Source: Microdochium bolleyi
Lineage: Eukaryota > Ascomycota > Sordariomycetes > Xylariales > Microdochiaceae
DNA length: 64,000 bases
Assembly: GCA_001566295.1 (NCBI GenBank)
Contig: KQ964264.1
Span: 372,001 to 436,000 of the forward strand
Reading direction: 5' to 3'
In this document: piece by piece, positions 11,947 through 23,761 of the stretch
How positions within the stretch are numbered: the stretch's first letter is position 1
How the letters are laid out: the number at the start of each line of letters is the position of its first letter
Made by a program: the position numbers and the translations under genes
The notes under the pieces: generated by a model
What the model was told of the DNA's origin: nothing
Databases searched by the model: none
The model's input: only the letters and a program-made list of their open reading frames with translations

Positions 11947-12518
11947 CCGTGGCATTGCCGTCTAAGATGGCTCATACTTCCTTCGGGTCTTCCCTCCGAA
12001 GGCCGACCACTCAATATTATCATCAGCAATTTACGCGGTGGCTGGCACAATGAGAACCGATATCTCGGAGAATGATCAGGGCCCTTGCATATGATGCTGT
12101 GAATGGGTCATGACGGAATTCCCACTACAAACTAGGCTAGTGTGCTTGCACACGTTGATAACGCAAAGAGACACGTGCTGAGCAGTTACTCGTGAGCGGT
12201 CAAATGCAAAGGGTGATGTTGCACGGCCATACCCGTCGCTTGATGCATGGGTTGTCTGGTGATGTGTCGAGGTTTGGCCTGGGAATACCAGAGTGAGATG
12301 GTAATCCCGCAGTCCAGACAGAATCAGGTCAGGTACGGGTGGCCCCAAGCTAGGCCACCTTTCTCGGAACCACTCCCGCGCTTTGACGCAGTATGTGGCA
12401 AGAATGAGCTTCGCGAGATGATTACTCCATCTTCATTGGAGCTAGAAGACATCCAAAGGCCTGCTTATTGTAGATATTGACCTGCCACCCCTTCGGAACC
12501 CATTCCTCCACTCCCTCC
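11947..12518. other. Intergenic region between converging genes
   Basis: These 572 nt lie between two converging stop codons and should hold both 3' UTRs. I see no gene or repeat. Confidence 0.4.
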
Positions 12519-14345
12519 TTAGATCCCCAGGATGAACACATCCTCAGTCCGCATCAGCTCCCTGTAGTCGACCCTCTTGTGGCCCAGCCTGTCCTGCATG
12601 GCGAGGATCATGTTCAGGAACTTGGCCGCCCGGACGAAGTTGTCCCCGTACTGGCCGAACGCAGCGAACCGCGCGAGGATCCAGTCCCGGTGCAGCTCGT
12701 CGTCGGTGCCGAGCGCGACCAGGAACAGCGGCCACGCGACTTTCGTCGTGAGCTCGTCCCCGCCGTGCTTGTGCACCTGGTGCGCGAGCTTCATGATCTC
12801 GCGAAGGGCCTGCTCCCGCAGGGCCTGGCGCCGCCGCCGATCCTGCGGCTGATCCTGCCGAAGTGACTCGGCATGCAGATCTAGTAGCCGCACAAAGTCG
12901 AGCACCACGGCGTGATATAGCGGCACGATGGTCCGTATATTCGCCACCAGCTGGTGCGAGTTGTCTGTGCTGGCCGATAGGCCCGCAGCCACGTCGATTA
13001 GCTCCGCGCTCTCGCGCCCGAGCCGCTCGATCTCGGCCTCGACCTGCGCGGCCTGGCAGATGGCTGCCTCGGCTGTCCCGCCACGCCGGCCCGGTGGCAC
13101 ACGGAACGCGGCCGCGAGCTGGGCGACAAGGAAGCGAAGCTGGCTCGCGTGCACGAGGCACCCGAACACGGCGCGGTTCTCGACGTCGTCGAGCAGCTCG
13201 GCCTGCGGGTAGGCCTCGCCCCAGACGGTGCGGTACAGCGGGTTCGAGTACCGGTAGAGATGGTGGAATATGTCGACAGGGCTTGTCATACCAGTGGCGG
13301 TGGTGGCGATGGTTCCGCCGCCCTCATCTTGCATCTCGCGGCTCAGGGTCTGATACAGCGTCATGGTGAGGTGGCCGCCAACGCCGCAGGTCGCAGCCGC
13401 CGAGTCGTGCAGGGACAGCCAGAGAAGGGCGCGTGCCGAGTAGAGCGACAGTCTGTCGTGGCTTGCGCCTGGGCTTTGCCTGATCAACGCCGTCGGTTCT
13501 ATGGGGTCAGCTCCCTGATTATCCGCCGCCGACCGCAGCAGCTTGATGTGGCTCTGCTGTTGTTGCAGGAGCCGGGCGGCGCCCCTGAGGTGTGTGGCGA
13601 AGCCCTGGCTGCCTGTGTCGCCAAAGAGCTGCTCGTAGAGACACATGAGCCACAGGGCGGTGAGAGTAACGTCCATGTTGGGAGGGCTGCCGTCAGGGCG
13701 GGAGACTGCGTCCGACATGAGGCGCAGGGCAGCCGAGTAGTGGTGCAGAGACACCTGCCGGTGGTCCGACCCCGTGAGAGACGAATCGCGGCGGCACCGG
13801 CGTGCGTCCATGGCGCACATGCCGAGCGACAGGACCATGTGCATTACCATGGCATCCTCTCGTGCCAGGTCGAACATGACAGCAAATAGCGAGAAGGCCG
13901 GGTTCTTGGTGTGGTGCAGCTGGGCGAAGCTCGTGCGGAAGAAGCGGATGGCCTCGTGATCGCGCGGCCCCAGATGGAGTGAGCATGCTGCCATCTCGCC
14001 ACTAGAAGGCGAGCTGAATGTTCTTGGGTTGCTCGGACATGACAGAGACACTTGTCTCTGCGGGAGCCGTCGTCTTTGTGTGGTTCTGGGCCGCTGTACT
14101 TGCCCCTGGCGGCGGCGAACTGCCAGCGACGGTCGGGGCGTGTAGTCGCACACGCCTGTTCCCGCGCAACACCGGCCGCACGAGGGCTTCTGCTCGTCGC
14201 ATTTGACTCTCTTGCCGCGGCATGGCCAGCATCCCCGCCGCGACCGGGCCCTGCGCGGGATCGAAACGCTGATCGGCTCCCGTGAAGTCGAGATGACGTG
14301 TTGCAGCCCGCCACCAACATCGGATGTATGACAGACTTCTTGCAT
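12519..14345 (-). CDS. Zn2Cys6 transcription factor (PF11951-like)
   Basis: Single exon, 608 residues. The zinc cluster is at residues 39-67 (GCWPCRGKRVKC then CGRC) in CX2CX6CX6CX2CX6C spacing, preceded by an Arg-rich stretch. The remainder is mostly helical. It contains the conserved pattern of the fungal-specific transcription factor family 2: HHYSAALRLMSDAV, then LTALWLMCLYEQLFGD, then HLRGAARLL around residues 205-275. It ends in long helices with an Arg/Gln-rich segment (QDRRRRQALREQALREI). This is a nuclear regulator of unknown target. It converges with the secreted protein gene and is divergent from the M20 amidohydrolase, which is the nearest candidate target. Confidence 0.9.
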   Translation of the reverse strand: MQEVCHTSDVGGGLQHVISTSREPISVSIPRRARSRRGCWPCRGKRVKCDEQKPSCGRCCAGTGVCDYTPRPSLAVRRRQGQVQRPRTTQRRRLPQRQVSLSCPSNPRTFSSPSSGEMAACSLHLGPRDHEAIRFFRTSFAQLHHTKNPAFSLFAVMFDLAREDAMVMHMVLSLGMCAMDARRCRRDSSLTGSDHRQVSLHHYSAALRLMSDAVSRPDGSPPNMDVTLTALWLMCLYEQLFGDTGSQGFATHLRGAARLLQQQQSHIKLLRSAADNQGADPIEPTALIRQSPGASHDRLSLYSARALLWLSLHDSAAATCGVGGHLTMTLYQTLSREMQDEGGGTIATTATGMTSPVDIFHHLYRYSNPLYRTVWGEAYPQAELLDDVENRAVFGCLVHASQLRFLVAQLAAAFRVPPGRRGGTAEAAICQAAQVEAEIERLGRESAELIDVAAGLSASTDNSHQLVANIRTIVPLYHAVVLDFVRLLDLHAESLRQDQPQDRRRRQALREQALREIMKLAHQVHKHGGDELTTKVAWPLFLVALGTDDELHRDWILARFAAFGQYGDNFVRAAKFLNMILAMQDRLGHKRVDYRELMRTEDVFILGI

Positions 14346-14933
14346 TGGATTGTGGAGAGAGGAACAGCCAGGTTGGCGGCAGCACGCTGATCTTGCTGTG
14401 TAAAGTCTGGGACTGGGGTGCGACGGTTATCTTCGACAACTATGCGGATGGGCAAGGTTGAATCGCTAAAGCTGTGACGTTGGAAACGAAAGTGCAAGAA
14501 CAATAGGCGACGTAGGCTCAAACCAGATGGTCAGCCACCCGCGATAGCGCTTGCCGAGGTAAACAAAAAAACAGAGCAGAGCTAGCCTGAAGCTAGGCTT
14601 GTTGACAGCCAAGTAATTGTGACGGAACCCCACGCCGGCTATTTGTTGGAAAATAAGCGATTCGTCGGCTGTCAGCCGCAGACAGCTACCACTGGACGAG
14701 CTTGTTGGGCTATGCGTTGCACTTCCTTCGCTCCGAGGTGCATCCTATGTCGATGATAAAGTCATGGGACCAGTACCAAAGAGCAACCAAAAGGGTATAA
14801 AGCATGCTGATCATTTCGGGTCCAAGGTTCACCTAGTTCGTATGATCTCTACTCTAAGGTACACAATTCGAAACTTCCCGCTTGAATCCACTATACACAC
14901 TGCTGGTATCCTGTTACGCTATCATTCCTCGCC
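14346..14933. promoter_or_regulatory. Divergent promoter region between transcription factor and amidohydrolase
   Basis: This 588-nt head-to-head spacer shows no coding potential that fits a gene. It holds both promoters. Confidence 0.4.
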
Positions 14934-16324
14934 ATGGCACGATCCAATTCCGACACAACCCTCGTACATCTGAGAGCTCTTGTTAAGGAGACCATTGCTG
15001 CAGCAGACACAGACCTTCGTCAAATCAACCGACAGCTGCACGAGCATCCAGAGACGGCATACGAGGAGGTCTTTGCCCACCAGACCCTCACAGACTTTCT
15101 ATCCTCGCGCGGGTTCACGGTTCAGCGGTCCACGTACGGCTTGCCGACCAGCTTCGAGGCCGAGATCGGCTCGGGCGGCCGCATCGTGGTCATCTGCGCC
15201 GAGTATGACGCCCTGCCCCAGATCGGGCACGCCTGCGGGCACAACCTGATCGCGACGTCCTCCGTGGCGACATTCATCGCAGCTGCGGCGGCGCTGGACG
15301 AGCTGCAGAAGCAGAACCCCGACTTCCAGGGTCGCCTTCGCATCCTCGGGACTCCGGCCGAGGAAGGCGGTGGCGGCAAGGCCAAGCTCATCGACGCCGG
15401 GGCCCTGGCGGACAAGGACATTGCCGTCGCCATCATGGCACACCCCGTAGGCCCCTTCCAGCTGTTCGCCCGCAACAGCAGCAGCGAGGAAGGTGCAAAG
15501 AACTACACGGGCCTCGCCGGGTTCCGGCTCATCGCGTCGCACAAGTTCCGGACCGAGTTCCGCGGCCGGACGGCGCACGCCGCGGGCGAGCCGTGGAAGG
15601 GCCGCAACGCGCTTGACGCGGCGGTCGCGGCGTACAGCTCCGTCGGCCTGCTGCGGCAGCAGATCGAGCCGGATGAGCGGGTGCACGCCGTCATCGAGGT
15701 CGGCGGGACGGTGCCCAATGTGATCCCCGAGTACACGCGGATGAACTGGAACGTACGCAGCCCGACGATGGCCAGGGCGGATACGCTGCTTGACCGGGTC
15801 AAGGCGTGCATCGGGGCGGCCGCGATGGCGACGGGCTGCGAGCTCGAGTACCTGGTGTGAGTCTCGTCTTTGTTTTCTTCTCTTTATTCCCATCTTTTCA
15901 TGTCGTCTTCCTCCCTTGCCGATGAGGATCAATGAAGACCAAAAGCTGATCATGCTTGCCACGAAAAAGGTCGCCGACATACATGAACCTGCGGGTCAAC
16001 AACACCCTGTGCGAGGCCTACGTGGCCGACATGGCGGCGCTCGGCGAGAACGTCATGCTCAAGCAGGGCAAGGCGATGCACGCCTCAACGGACATGGGCA
16101 ACTTCTCGCACATTGTGCCCAGCTTCCACGGCGCCTTTGTCATCCCCTCGACCGAGGACGTGGCCATTCACAATCCGGGGTTCACGGCAGCGGCAGGTAC
16201 GGATGCAGCCCACGAGAGCGCCCTGAAGTGTGCGAATGGAATGGCGATGCTCGCAGTGCGGGTGCTGGTTGATGGGGAGTTTGCGGAACGTGCGTGGCAG
16301 GACTTCCGGCACCTTGACGAGTGA
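14934..16324 (+). CDS. M20-family metallo-amidohydrolase (aminoacylase-1-like)
   Basis: Exons are 14934..15856 and 15970..16324, giving 425 residues. Phase and an upstream in-frame stop (15947..15949) leave the acceptor at 15969 as the only workable one. The metal-binding core is visible: EYDALP (Asp92) and HACGHN (residues 99-104), then GTPAEEGGGGK with the catalytic/metal Glu pair, and AHP for a further ligand. The lid (dimerisation) domain follows with GRTAHAA and GGTVPNVIPEY. The C-terminal exon has the final His in NFSHIVPSFHG. This family hydrolyses amide bonds of N-acyl amino acids or short conjugates in the cytosol. The exact substrate is unknown. It is divergent from the Zn2Cys6 gene. 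Confidence 0.9.
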
Positions 16325-16884
16325 GGCTGGGCCCCCCCAAAACGCGGTTAGATGGAAGATGGAGACGAGGACGGCCGTGCCTGAAACTACGCTATTGATG
16401 ACTTGATTTGGGTCATTGATATCAAGGGTGCCGGAACAAGGTGGAAGGAGCGTTGCACGCGGAGATTGAATTCCAAGATTGAGCCAGTATTTTATGTTGT
16501 GGCGGCCCCGATCTTATGAATGCCTGTGTGACCAGACTTTGTGCACGCTCGTAGCCCATGCATCCGCAGCGGCCTGGATATACACCCACGGCACCTTCGG
16601 GACACCTACGCCTACCCTTCGGTATAGTTGTGAGCCTACCTCTAAGGTACGCAAGTAAGGTACCCTGGGGTCCTCACTGAGGAGACTGTGGGGTCTGCGG
16701 GGCCTGGACGTTGTCTCGAGACCCACCTGGCATGCGGGACAGCAGCCACCTGGACACCCCGTGGACGTGTCTCTCGCTTTCCTTTCCCAACCACACCATC
16801 GCCCGGCACCAGATCTGTCACCAACTGCAAAGCTCGGAGGGAAGAGAGCCATCCAAGACCTGCAGATCTCCACAATTGCCAGCC
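16325..16884. other. Intergenic region / leader of the copper ATPase gene
   Basis: These 560 nt include the copper ATPase promoter. The ATPase frame stays open upstream to 16711 with another ATG at 16732. The added residues do not look conserved, so I treat this part as leader sequence. Confidence 0.35.
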
Positions 16885-19800
16885 ATGGCTTGTGGCTCCG
16901 CCTGTTGCGGGCCGCCCGCTGCAGCCTCCTCTGAGCGAACCGCCCCCGCCCCGGCTCCGATACAGGAGGATGAAGTCAACTGCGGCCGTGGACCGAGCGA
17001 AGAGCCACAGGACGGTGCCAGGGGTGAGGTCAAGAAAGCCGGCTACGACGACGACGACTGCTGTGCTCCTAAACCAACCGAACCTGGCCGCAACAGGGGC
17101 TGCTGCTCTGTGCCAGAGCCGCCGCTCTTGGATGACACCCCAGCCTGCTGCCAGGGCAAAACTGCCCCGTGCTGCGACGAGTCCTGCCTCGATCGCCTCG
17201 CGCTGCGAGAATGCGACAATCATACGCCTGCCCTTGCTGCATCCCACGGCACAATGCCCGAACGCCACCAAGCCAACGACGGGAAGCCATGCGCCGACCA
17301 CGTCCGCAAGACCCGCAACATGTATGCTGCGAAACTCGAAGCTCTCGGCTGTATCTGCCGCGCCCTGATTGCCCTCGGCCAGGAGTCTTGCTGCAGCCCT
17401 CAGCGCCGCTCGTCCGCCGGGAGCGCTCGCCGTCGCTCCAAGGAGGTACAGTCGAGCTCGCGTGCCTCGGTCGACTCGTGCTGCGCCGCCAGCGGCGCAG
17501 ATGCAGGCGGCGGCTCTACGAAGAAGAAACCCGGCTCCAGGAAGGCATGTCGGAGTGGACAAGGGACTGAGGGCAATCCTCGGCCCGCTAGCATGGCAGG
17601 CTCTTGTGCCGCCCCCTGTTGTGCCGAGAAGCGGCGTGCCAGTCCTGTTCAGGAGTCAATGACAATCTCGGCCGACGTTGTGCACCCCAACGACCTTGAG
17701 AAGGCACTATCCGGCAATGGGAAGGAGCACGTCATCCTCAGCATCTCTGGAATGACGTGCCCTGGCTGTGAGACAAAGCTTGTTCGAACTCTCGGCACCC
17801 ATCCATCAGTCAGGAATCTGAAGACCAGCCTAGTTCTGTCTCGCGCCGAGTTTGACCTGGTCAGTGCTGCCTCTGTGATCGGGGTCATGAAGCATCTTGA
17901 GCGAACGACCGAATTCAAGTGTGAGAGGGTCACGAATCGAGGCTCGAGTCTCGATGTCATGGCCCCCGGTGGTAACGCCGCCGCTTTTGTCAACCAACCC
18001 TGGCCGGACGGGGTTACCGACGTAAGGATCGTGGACCAGAAGACTGTCAACGTCAGCTTCAATGCCAATATTATTGGAGCCAGGGATCTAATCCAACGAG
18101 GCTGGGGCGAAGATCCGATTCGTCTCGCTCCGCTGCGCCCTGACCCGATGCTCGAAGCCGGCAGCAAGCATGTTCGCCACGTCGGCTACATGACCATGCT
18201 CTCCGCATGCCTTACGATCCCGGTTCTGGTCATGGCTTGGGCTCCGCTCCCCGAGCGCCAACTCGAGTATGGTTCCGCGTCCCTCGTCCTTGCGACCCTC
18301 GTTCAATTCGTTGTCGCTGGCCCGTTTTATCCGCAGGCTCTCAAGGCTATCATCTTCTCGAGAGTGGTGGAAATGGAGCTGCTTGTTGTCATGAGCACCA
18401 GCGCTGCATACATCTTCTCGGTCGTCTCTTTCGGCTACATGGTGTCGGGCCAGCCACTATCAACGGGCGAGTTTTTTGAGACGAGCACTCTCCTGGTCAC
18501 CCTCATCATGGTTGGCCGCTGGACGGGTGCGCTAGCCCGACAGAAGGCCGTAGAGTCTATCTCCATTCGATCCCTTCAGACCCCAGCCGCATGCCTGGTG
18601 ACCGATGACACCGAAATGGAGATCGATGCCCGCCTCCTCCAGTATGGGGATGTTTTCAAAGTCGTTCCCGACTCGCGGGTCCCCACCGATGGCACAGTGG
18701 TTTCCGGCTCATCTGAAGTTGATGAGTCCATGATCACCGGAGAGTCCAGACCGGTCGAGAAGCACATCAAGTCTCCGGTCATCGCTGGGTCAGTCAACGG
18801 TTCTGGTATTTTGCATGTTCGGTTGACACGACTTCCCGGCGATAATACGATCAGCACTATCGCCGGCATGGTTGACGAAGCAAAGTTAACGAAGCCCAAA
18901 ATCCAGGATGTCGCAGATCGTGTCGCGAGCTACTTCGTTCCAGTTATCATCGTTATCACGATTATCACGTTCTGTATCTGGATCGCCATCGGTATCAAAG
19001 TTCGTGGCCAAGCGGGCAGCGAAGCTACGATTCAAGCAATTACCTACGCTATCACGGTCTTGATCGTGTCTTGTCCTTGTGCAATTGGCCTCGCAGTCCC
19101 CATGGTCATTGTGATCGCCAGCGGGGTTGCCGCTGAGCGAGGCGTTATCTTCAAATCGGCAGAGAGCATCGAGGTCGCCTACAAGACGTCTCATGTTGTT
19201 TTTGACAAGACCGGCACGATCACGAAGGGAAAGCTAGCTGTGGCACGGGAATGGTATAGCGGCAGCGAACAGAATGCGACCCGGTCGCTGCTTCTTGGTC
19301 TGGTCGGGAGCATCAAGCACCCTGTCTCCGCCGCGGTGGTCAGGCATCTTCAAGCCCAAGGCGTGACACCTTCCCAGGTCTCTGACCCAAAGACCATGAC
19401 AGGAAAGGGTGTCCAAGGCACTGCAACAGGTACTGGCTTGGTCCTTCAGGCAGGCAACACCCGTTGGCTCAACCTTACTTCCGACGCGGTTGCACAGTCG
19501 TTCTTGTCGCAACGATACACAGTTTTCTGCTTCACGATCAACAATTCTGTGGTCGCGATATTCGGCCTGGAGGATTCGATCCGGCCCGACGCCGCCTCTA
19601 CGATCAAGACCCTGCTCGAGCGCGGCATATCAGTCCATGTCATCTCGGGCGATGACGATGGCGCCGTGCGCTCCGTTGCAGCCCAGCTCGACATTGCTGA
19701 GACGAACGTCCGCTCTCGCTGCACGCCTGCAGACAAGCAAGCATACATCAAGGAGCTTCTCGAGGGCCCCGCCTCTCCGAACCAAACTAACACCAAGCGG

Positions 19801-20172
19801 AAGAGAGCCGAGAAGCCGGTCGTCATCTTCTGCGGCGACGGCACCAACGACGCAGTCGCATTGGCCCAGGCTACCATCGGCGTGCACATGAACGAAGGAG
19901 GCACTGACGTTGCCCAGTCGGCGGCCGACGTTGTCCTCATGCATCCAAACCTCGGGGGCATTCTCACCGCCATCGCTGTGAGCAGGAAGTCGATTCACAG
20001 GGTCGCCTTCAATTTCGGCTGGAGCTTTGTCTATAACCTGTTCGCCATCCTGCTCGCCGCCGGCGCATTTGTCAACGCCAGGATCCCGCCCGAATTTGCC
20101 GGCTTAGGCGAGCTCGTCAGCGTCTTGCCTGTCATCGCTTCAGCTATGCTACTTCGATGGTCAAATATCTGA
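16885..20172 (+). CDS. Copper-transporting P1B-type ATPase, CrpA-like, with cysteine-rich N-terminus
   Basis: Single exon, 1095 residues from the ATG that opens the MACGSACC block. The N-terminal 260 residues are rich in Cys-Cys pairs (ACCGPP, DDCCAP, GCCSVP, ACCQG, PCCDES, ESCCSP, DSCCAA, PCCAE) that could bind metal. One heavy-metal-associated domain with GMTCPGC follows (Cys292/Cys295), then a second such fold without the cysteine pair. The ATPase core has TGES (618-621), the membrane metal site CPC (730-732), phosphorylation motif DKTGT (774-778), a His-Pro pair (IKHPVS) in the nucleotide domain, and GDGTND (984-989), then YN in the seventh membrane helix. The pump should expel Cu(I) using ATP. 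The architecture resembles Aspergillus CrpA and Candida Crp1 copper-resistance pumps. Copper-responsive control is likely but no operator was identified. Confidence 0.93.
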   Translation: MACGSACCGPPAAASSERTAPAPAPIQEDEVNCGRGPSEEPQDGARGEVKKAGYDDDDCCAPKPTEPGRNRGCCSVPEPPLLDDTPACCQGKTAPCCDESCLDRLALRECDNHTPALAASHGTMPERHQANDGKPCADHVRKTRNMYAAKLEALGCICRALIALGQESCCSPQRRSSAGSARRRSKEVQSSSRASVDSCCAASGADAGGGSTKKKPGSRKACRSGQGTEGNPRPASMAGSCAAPCCAEKRRASPVQESMTISADVVHPNDLEKALSGNGKEHVILSISGMTCPGCETKLVRTLGTHPSVRNLKTSLVLSRAEFDLVSAASVIGVMKHLERTTEFKCERVTNRGSSLDVMAPGGNAAAFVNQPWPDGVTDVRIVDQKTVNVSFNANIIGARDLIQRGWGEDPIRLAPLRPDPMLEAGSKHVRHVGYMTMLSACLTIPVLVMAWAPLPERQLEYGSASLVLATLVQFVVAGPFYPQALKAIIFSRVVEMELLVVMSTSAAYIFSVVSFGYMVSGQPLSTGEFFETSTLLVTLIMVGRWTGALARQKAVESISIRSLQTPAACLVTDDTEMEIDARLLQYGDVFKVVPDSRVPTDGTVVSGSSEVDESMITGESRPVEKHIKSPVIAGSVNGSGILHVRLTRLPGDNTISTIAGMVDEAKLTKPKIQDVADRVASYFVPVIIVITIITFCIWIAIGIKVRGQAGSEATIQAITYAITVLIVSCPCAIGLAVPMVIVIASGVAAERGVIFKSAESIEVAYKTSHVVFDKTGTITKGKLAVAREWYSGSEQNATRSLLLGLVGSIKHPVSAAVVRHLQAQGVTPSQVSDPKTMTGKGVQGTATGTGLVLQAGNTRWLNLTSDAVAQSFLSQRYTVFCFTINNSVVAIFGLEDSIRPDAASTIKTLLERGISVHVISGDDDGAVRSVAAQLDIAETNVRSRCTPADKQAYIKELLEGPASPNQTNTKRKRAEKPVVIFCGDGTNDAVALAQATIGVHMNEGGTDVAQSAADVVLMHPNLGGILTAIAVSRKSIHRVAFNFGWSFVYNLFAILLAAGAFVNARIPPEFAGLGELVSVLPVIASAMLLRWSNI

Positions 20173-21402
20173 CCAGGCAGGCTACCTGCGTTACTTTGAG
20201 GAATGTTACGGCAATATGGTCGTCTGGAGGGGGAAACGGGCACCAAAGGTGTTCTGCAAGGGACTGATTCAACATCCATCCCGTAACGGTCTTTTAAGCT
20301 TCGAGATGGTCCGCAGGGAGCAGAGTTCAACATCCTCTCTGCGACAATTGTTGAGAGTCAATAAGCACTGTAGACCTATCGTACTTACCAAACACACCAC
20401 CTGCACCATTTGCAAAAGCCATTCTCAGATATGCCCTCGGTCGTTGTAACAACCTTGTGAAACTCAAGCCATAATGACCCCTGTCAAATTGGGCTTCTTG
20501 CCAAGAAGCCACGCAAAGCTTCACTATGCTTGGCTTTTTTCTTGGATGTCGACATTCCTCCCTGTTCCAACCGCACGCATGCAATTGCCCTGTCTGGGAG
20601 TTCAGAACATTATGCTTATCTAGCCTACAATAATGGCTGCACAACTGGATACATAATTGTGTCACGCCAGTATCGTCCAGCTCGCAGAAATGCACAGCTG
20701 CCACCCTTCTAGGCAATGTAACACGGCCACATTGTGTATTGATGGGAGAGCCCGGACATCGGCCCGCGGTGGCCAGAAAAGCCGGAGCAATTAGCAGCAT
20801 CTTTACCACCAGAGTTGTCTCGGTTTCTCTGGCCACCGCCTCGCCTGCCTCAGGCATTCTTCTTATCTCGCTACCCCGCCGCGGCAATGGGGTCTTTTTT
20901 GGAGACAACTTGACTAGCGGTGATGATCATGCGAGCGGGTCGCTTCGGTGCTACCCTTTCGAGCTGTGCCCTCAGCAAAGCATAATAATAATGGATACTG
21001 AATCACTGTTCGTTCCCAGATCTATGCGTGACTTATTTCCGTCACCCTTGTGGACTCCGGCTATCGGGCTCCATGCTCTCTGATCATAGCTGGTCGGTTA
21101 TCTGCACGCAGCACCAGTTGACTCGTGTTGGCCGCCACCCCATCATACCTCCAGCGGCGTGCGACGATCCCGCCCCCGCGTTGAGCGGCAGCGGTAACGG
21201 CGTGGTAATGCGGGCATCGTGAAGTCTACTCTGTTGTTACATCGTCCGTTCGTCCGTGTGATTGTATTGAGCTCGGAGAGAAACATTGTAAACGTACGAG
21301 GTCCACAGCAGGGACACTACATATTCCACACATCATCCGTGTTCTCTCATCGCGTCCACTCACCCAACCATACCTCAAGACTACCCCCCACACGAAGTCA
21401 CC
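20173..21402. other. Intergenic region, no gene seen
   Basis: These 1230 nt separate two plus-strand genes. The reading frames here (for example 20327..20908 on the minus strand) lack recognisable domains and sensible codon bias. The final 300 nt should hold the MFS promoter. Confidence 0.4.
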
Positions 21403-23355
21403 ATGACGAACGACCTCGAGCGATCCGAGACAGAGACCAAGGCAGAGCATGCGTTGGACAAGGCCACCATCGAGCTGGGTGAGACCTTTATGGTCGCGGA
21501 GCCTCTGACTGTGGAAGAAGACAGGCGCATCTTGCGTCTCATCGACTGGAAGTACGTGACAGCGGCTGCGACAAGATTGCCGACAGAGCGCTAATGCGTT
21601 GTAAACAGTCTCGTCCCGATAATGGCCATGTCCTATCTTTTTCAGTTCCTCGATAAGTCGGCCCTGGGCTACACCGCGATCCTCACGCTGCGCGAGGACC
21701 TGGGTCTCTCGGGTCTCGACTACTCATGGGCTGGCGGCATATACTATGTCGGCTATCTAGTTGCTTCATATCCCGCGGCGTGGCTGATGGTGGGTGCTGC
21801 TTCCGAGTCCCTTATAGGACGATGCTTGCTACTACAGGAATCCTGCTCAAGATAACTGACGAGACTGGTCGATACAGATTCGCACCCCCGTCGGCAAGAT
21901 GATTGCTTCTTCGATGTAAGGCCACCACGCGAGAGACCTCATGAGACACCATCACAAGTCATCTCTACTGACAAGTCGCTCCAACTTCCCAGCACGGTCT
22001 GGGGCGCCATCCTCATGCTCACAGCCCTGTGCTTCAACCCTGCCGGCCTCCTCGCGAACCGGCTGTTTCTGGGCGTCGCCGAGTCGGCCATCGCCCCCGG
22101 CCTCGCAGTCATGGTGTCCATGTGGTACAAGCGCGAGGAGCAGCCGATGCGGCAGGGCGCGTGGTTCATGGGCAACGTCCTCGCGGGCATTATGGGCGGC
22201 GTGACGGCCTACGGCCTCAGCCACATCCAGAGCATCGCGGCGTGGAAGGCCATTTACCTCATCTTCGGCGCCATCACGGTGCTCTGGTCGGCCGCCATGT
22301 TCTTCCTGCTGCCCGACACGCCCGCGAGCGCGCGGTTCCTGAGCAAGGAGGACCGCGCGAGGGCCATCAAGCGAGTCGAGGCGAACATGACGGGCATCAA
22401 GAGCAGCGAGTGGAAGCGGTATCAGTTCCTGGAGGCGCTCGCGGACGTGCAGGTCTGGCTCCTCGTCATCGTGCAGATGACCGGTTCCATAGCCAACGGG
22501 GTTGTCACCAACGTAAGCTTTTTCTTTCACCATGAGAGAACACAGTGCCGATGGATGAAGGCATGCTGACGACTAGCCTCTCCTCCCAAAGTTCGGCGCC
22601 ATCGTGATCAAGGGTATGGGCTTCTCGACGCTCAACACGCTGCTCGTGCAGATGATCGGCACCTGCTTCCAGGGCTTCTTCGTCATCACGGGCATGCTGG
22701 GGTCCACGTACCTCCCCAAGGCCCGCACCGTCATCATGGCCTGGCACATGCTGGCCTCGGTCATTGGGGCCCTCATGATCCGCCAGGTCGCGCCCGAGCA
22801 CCAGTGGGCGCGCTTCTTCGGGTACTGCCTGTCCCTGGGCTACTCGGCCAACTTCCCCATGCTGCTGGCCATGACTTCGAGCAACATTGGCGGCTTCACC
22901 AAGAAGACGACTGCGAATGCCATGGTGGGTTTTGTATTTACTTATTCCTCGCCATCACCTATCCCGATGCAAGAAACGGACCACTTCATAGAGGAGGAAA
23001 AGAAAGAGCGCAACGGCTAACATTTCCCTTTTCCTTGGTCTAGATCTTCATCGGCTACTGCGCAGGCAACATCATTGGGCCGCAGCTCTTCTTCCAGTCC
23101 GAAGCCCCCAGCTACCCGTCTGGCTTCCTGGCGATGATCATATGCTTCTGCCTCGGCTTCGCCGCCTGCGTGGCGCTCCGCTTCTACCTCCCGTGGCAGA
23201 ACAGACGACGGGACCGTGCCGGCGGCGTGCTCGAGGTCGGCGGCATCGGCGGTAGTGCTGACGGAGCTGGTGGTTCAGGGGCGGCGCACCCGTCGTCATT
23301 GAACCTGGCGGACAAGACGGACAAGGAGATTCTCCAGTTCCGGTACCTGTACTGA
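21403..23355 (+). CDS. MFS transporter, allantoate permease (Dal5-like) family
   Basis: Exons are 21403..21551, 21609..21789, 21878..21915, 21993..22512, 22592..22924 and 23044..23355, giving 510 residues. After an acidic, Glu/Thr-rich N-terminus come RLIDWNLVPIMAM and LDKSALGYTAI, the family's first helix and loop. GIYYVGYL and FLGVAESAIAPG (fourth segment) follow, then WFMGNVLAGI, a central loop, and the second six helices ending in GPQLFFQSEAPSYPSGF. About 12 membrane segments are expected. The C-terminal tail is Gly-rich. It probably imports a small organic anion or amide at the plasma membrane. It is a paralogue, not a copy, of the permease at 8-10 kb. It sits alone between the copper pump and a low-complexity protein. 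Confidence 0.9.
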
Positions 23356-23761
23356 GCACGAGGGCAGACAAAGATAGGGCAGTAGTGGAATTACAGAGGC
23401 GGTAGGCTTGCCAGGGCTACAGTGAATACCAGGCTACTTCCTTCCACAGGAGAAGAGTCTAGTTCACGCTATCTACAAATAGCATGCAAGAAGGTCGATG
23501 CCCTGTAGGGAGCACGGCTTGACTTAGCCTGTACCCACAAGATACCGGTTACTTCCGCTTCGTTTATATGGCTCTCGGCCTCGACTCTTACTGTGTAGGA
23601 TCACTGACAACTGCCAGTCTAATAGAGAATGCACATGACCACCACATTCGCGCACTACAGATGAGTTGAGCTTCTGCCATTAATACGCTACTTTAGTCAC
23701 CGGAGGAAATGAAAACTTGACGTTCCCGCGCCCACGAGTACACCAACCCCTATCCAGTAGA
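23356..23761. other. Intergenic region between converging genes
   Basis: These 406 nt lie between converging stop codons and probably hold both 3' UTRs. Nothing else was seen. Confidence 0.35.

Noticed and set aside
20327..20908. 193-codon minus-strand open frame upstream of an MFS gene
   Set aside because: No signal, domain or repeat, and composition looks random; kept as intergenic.
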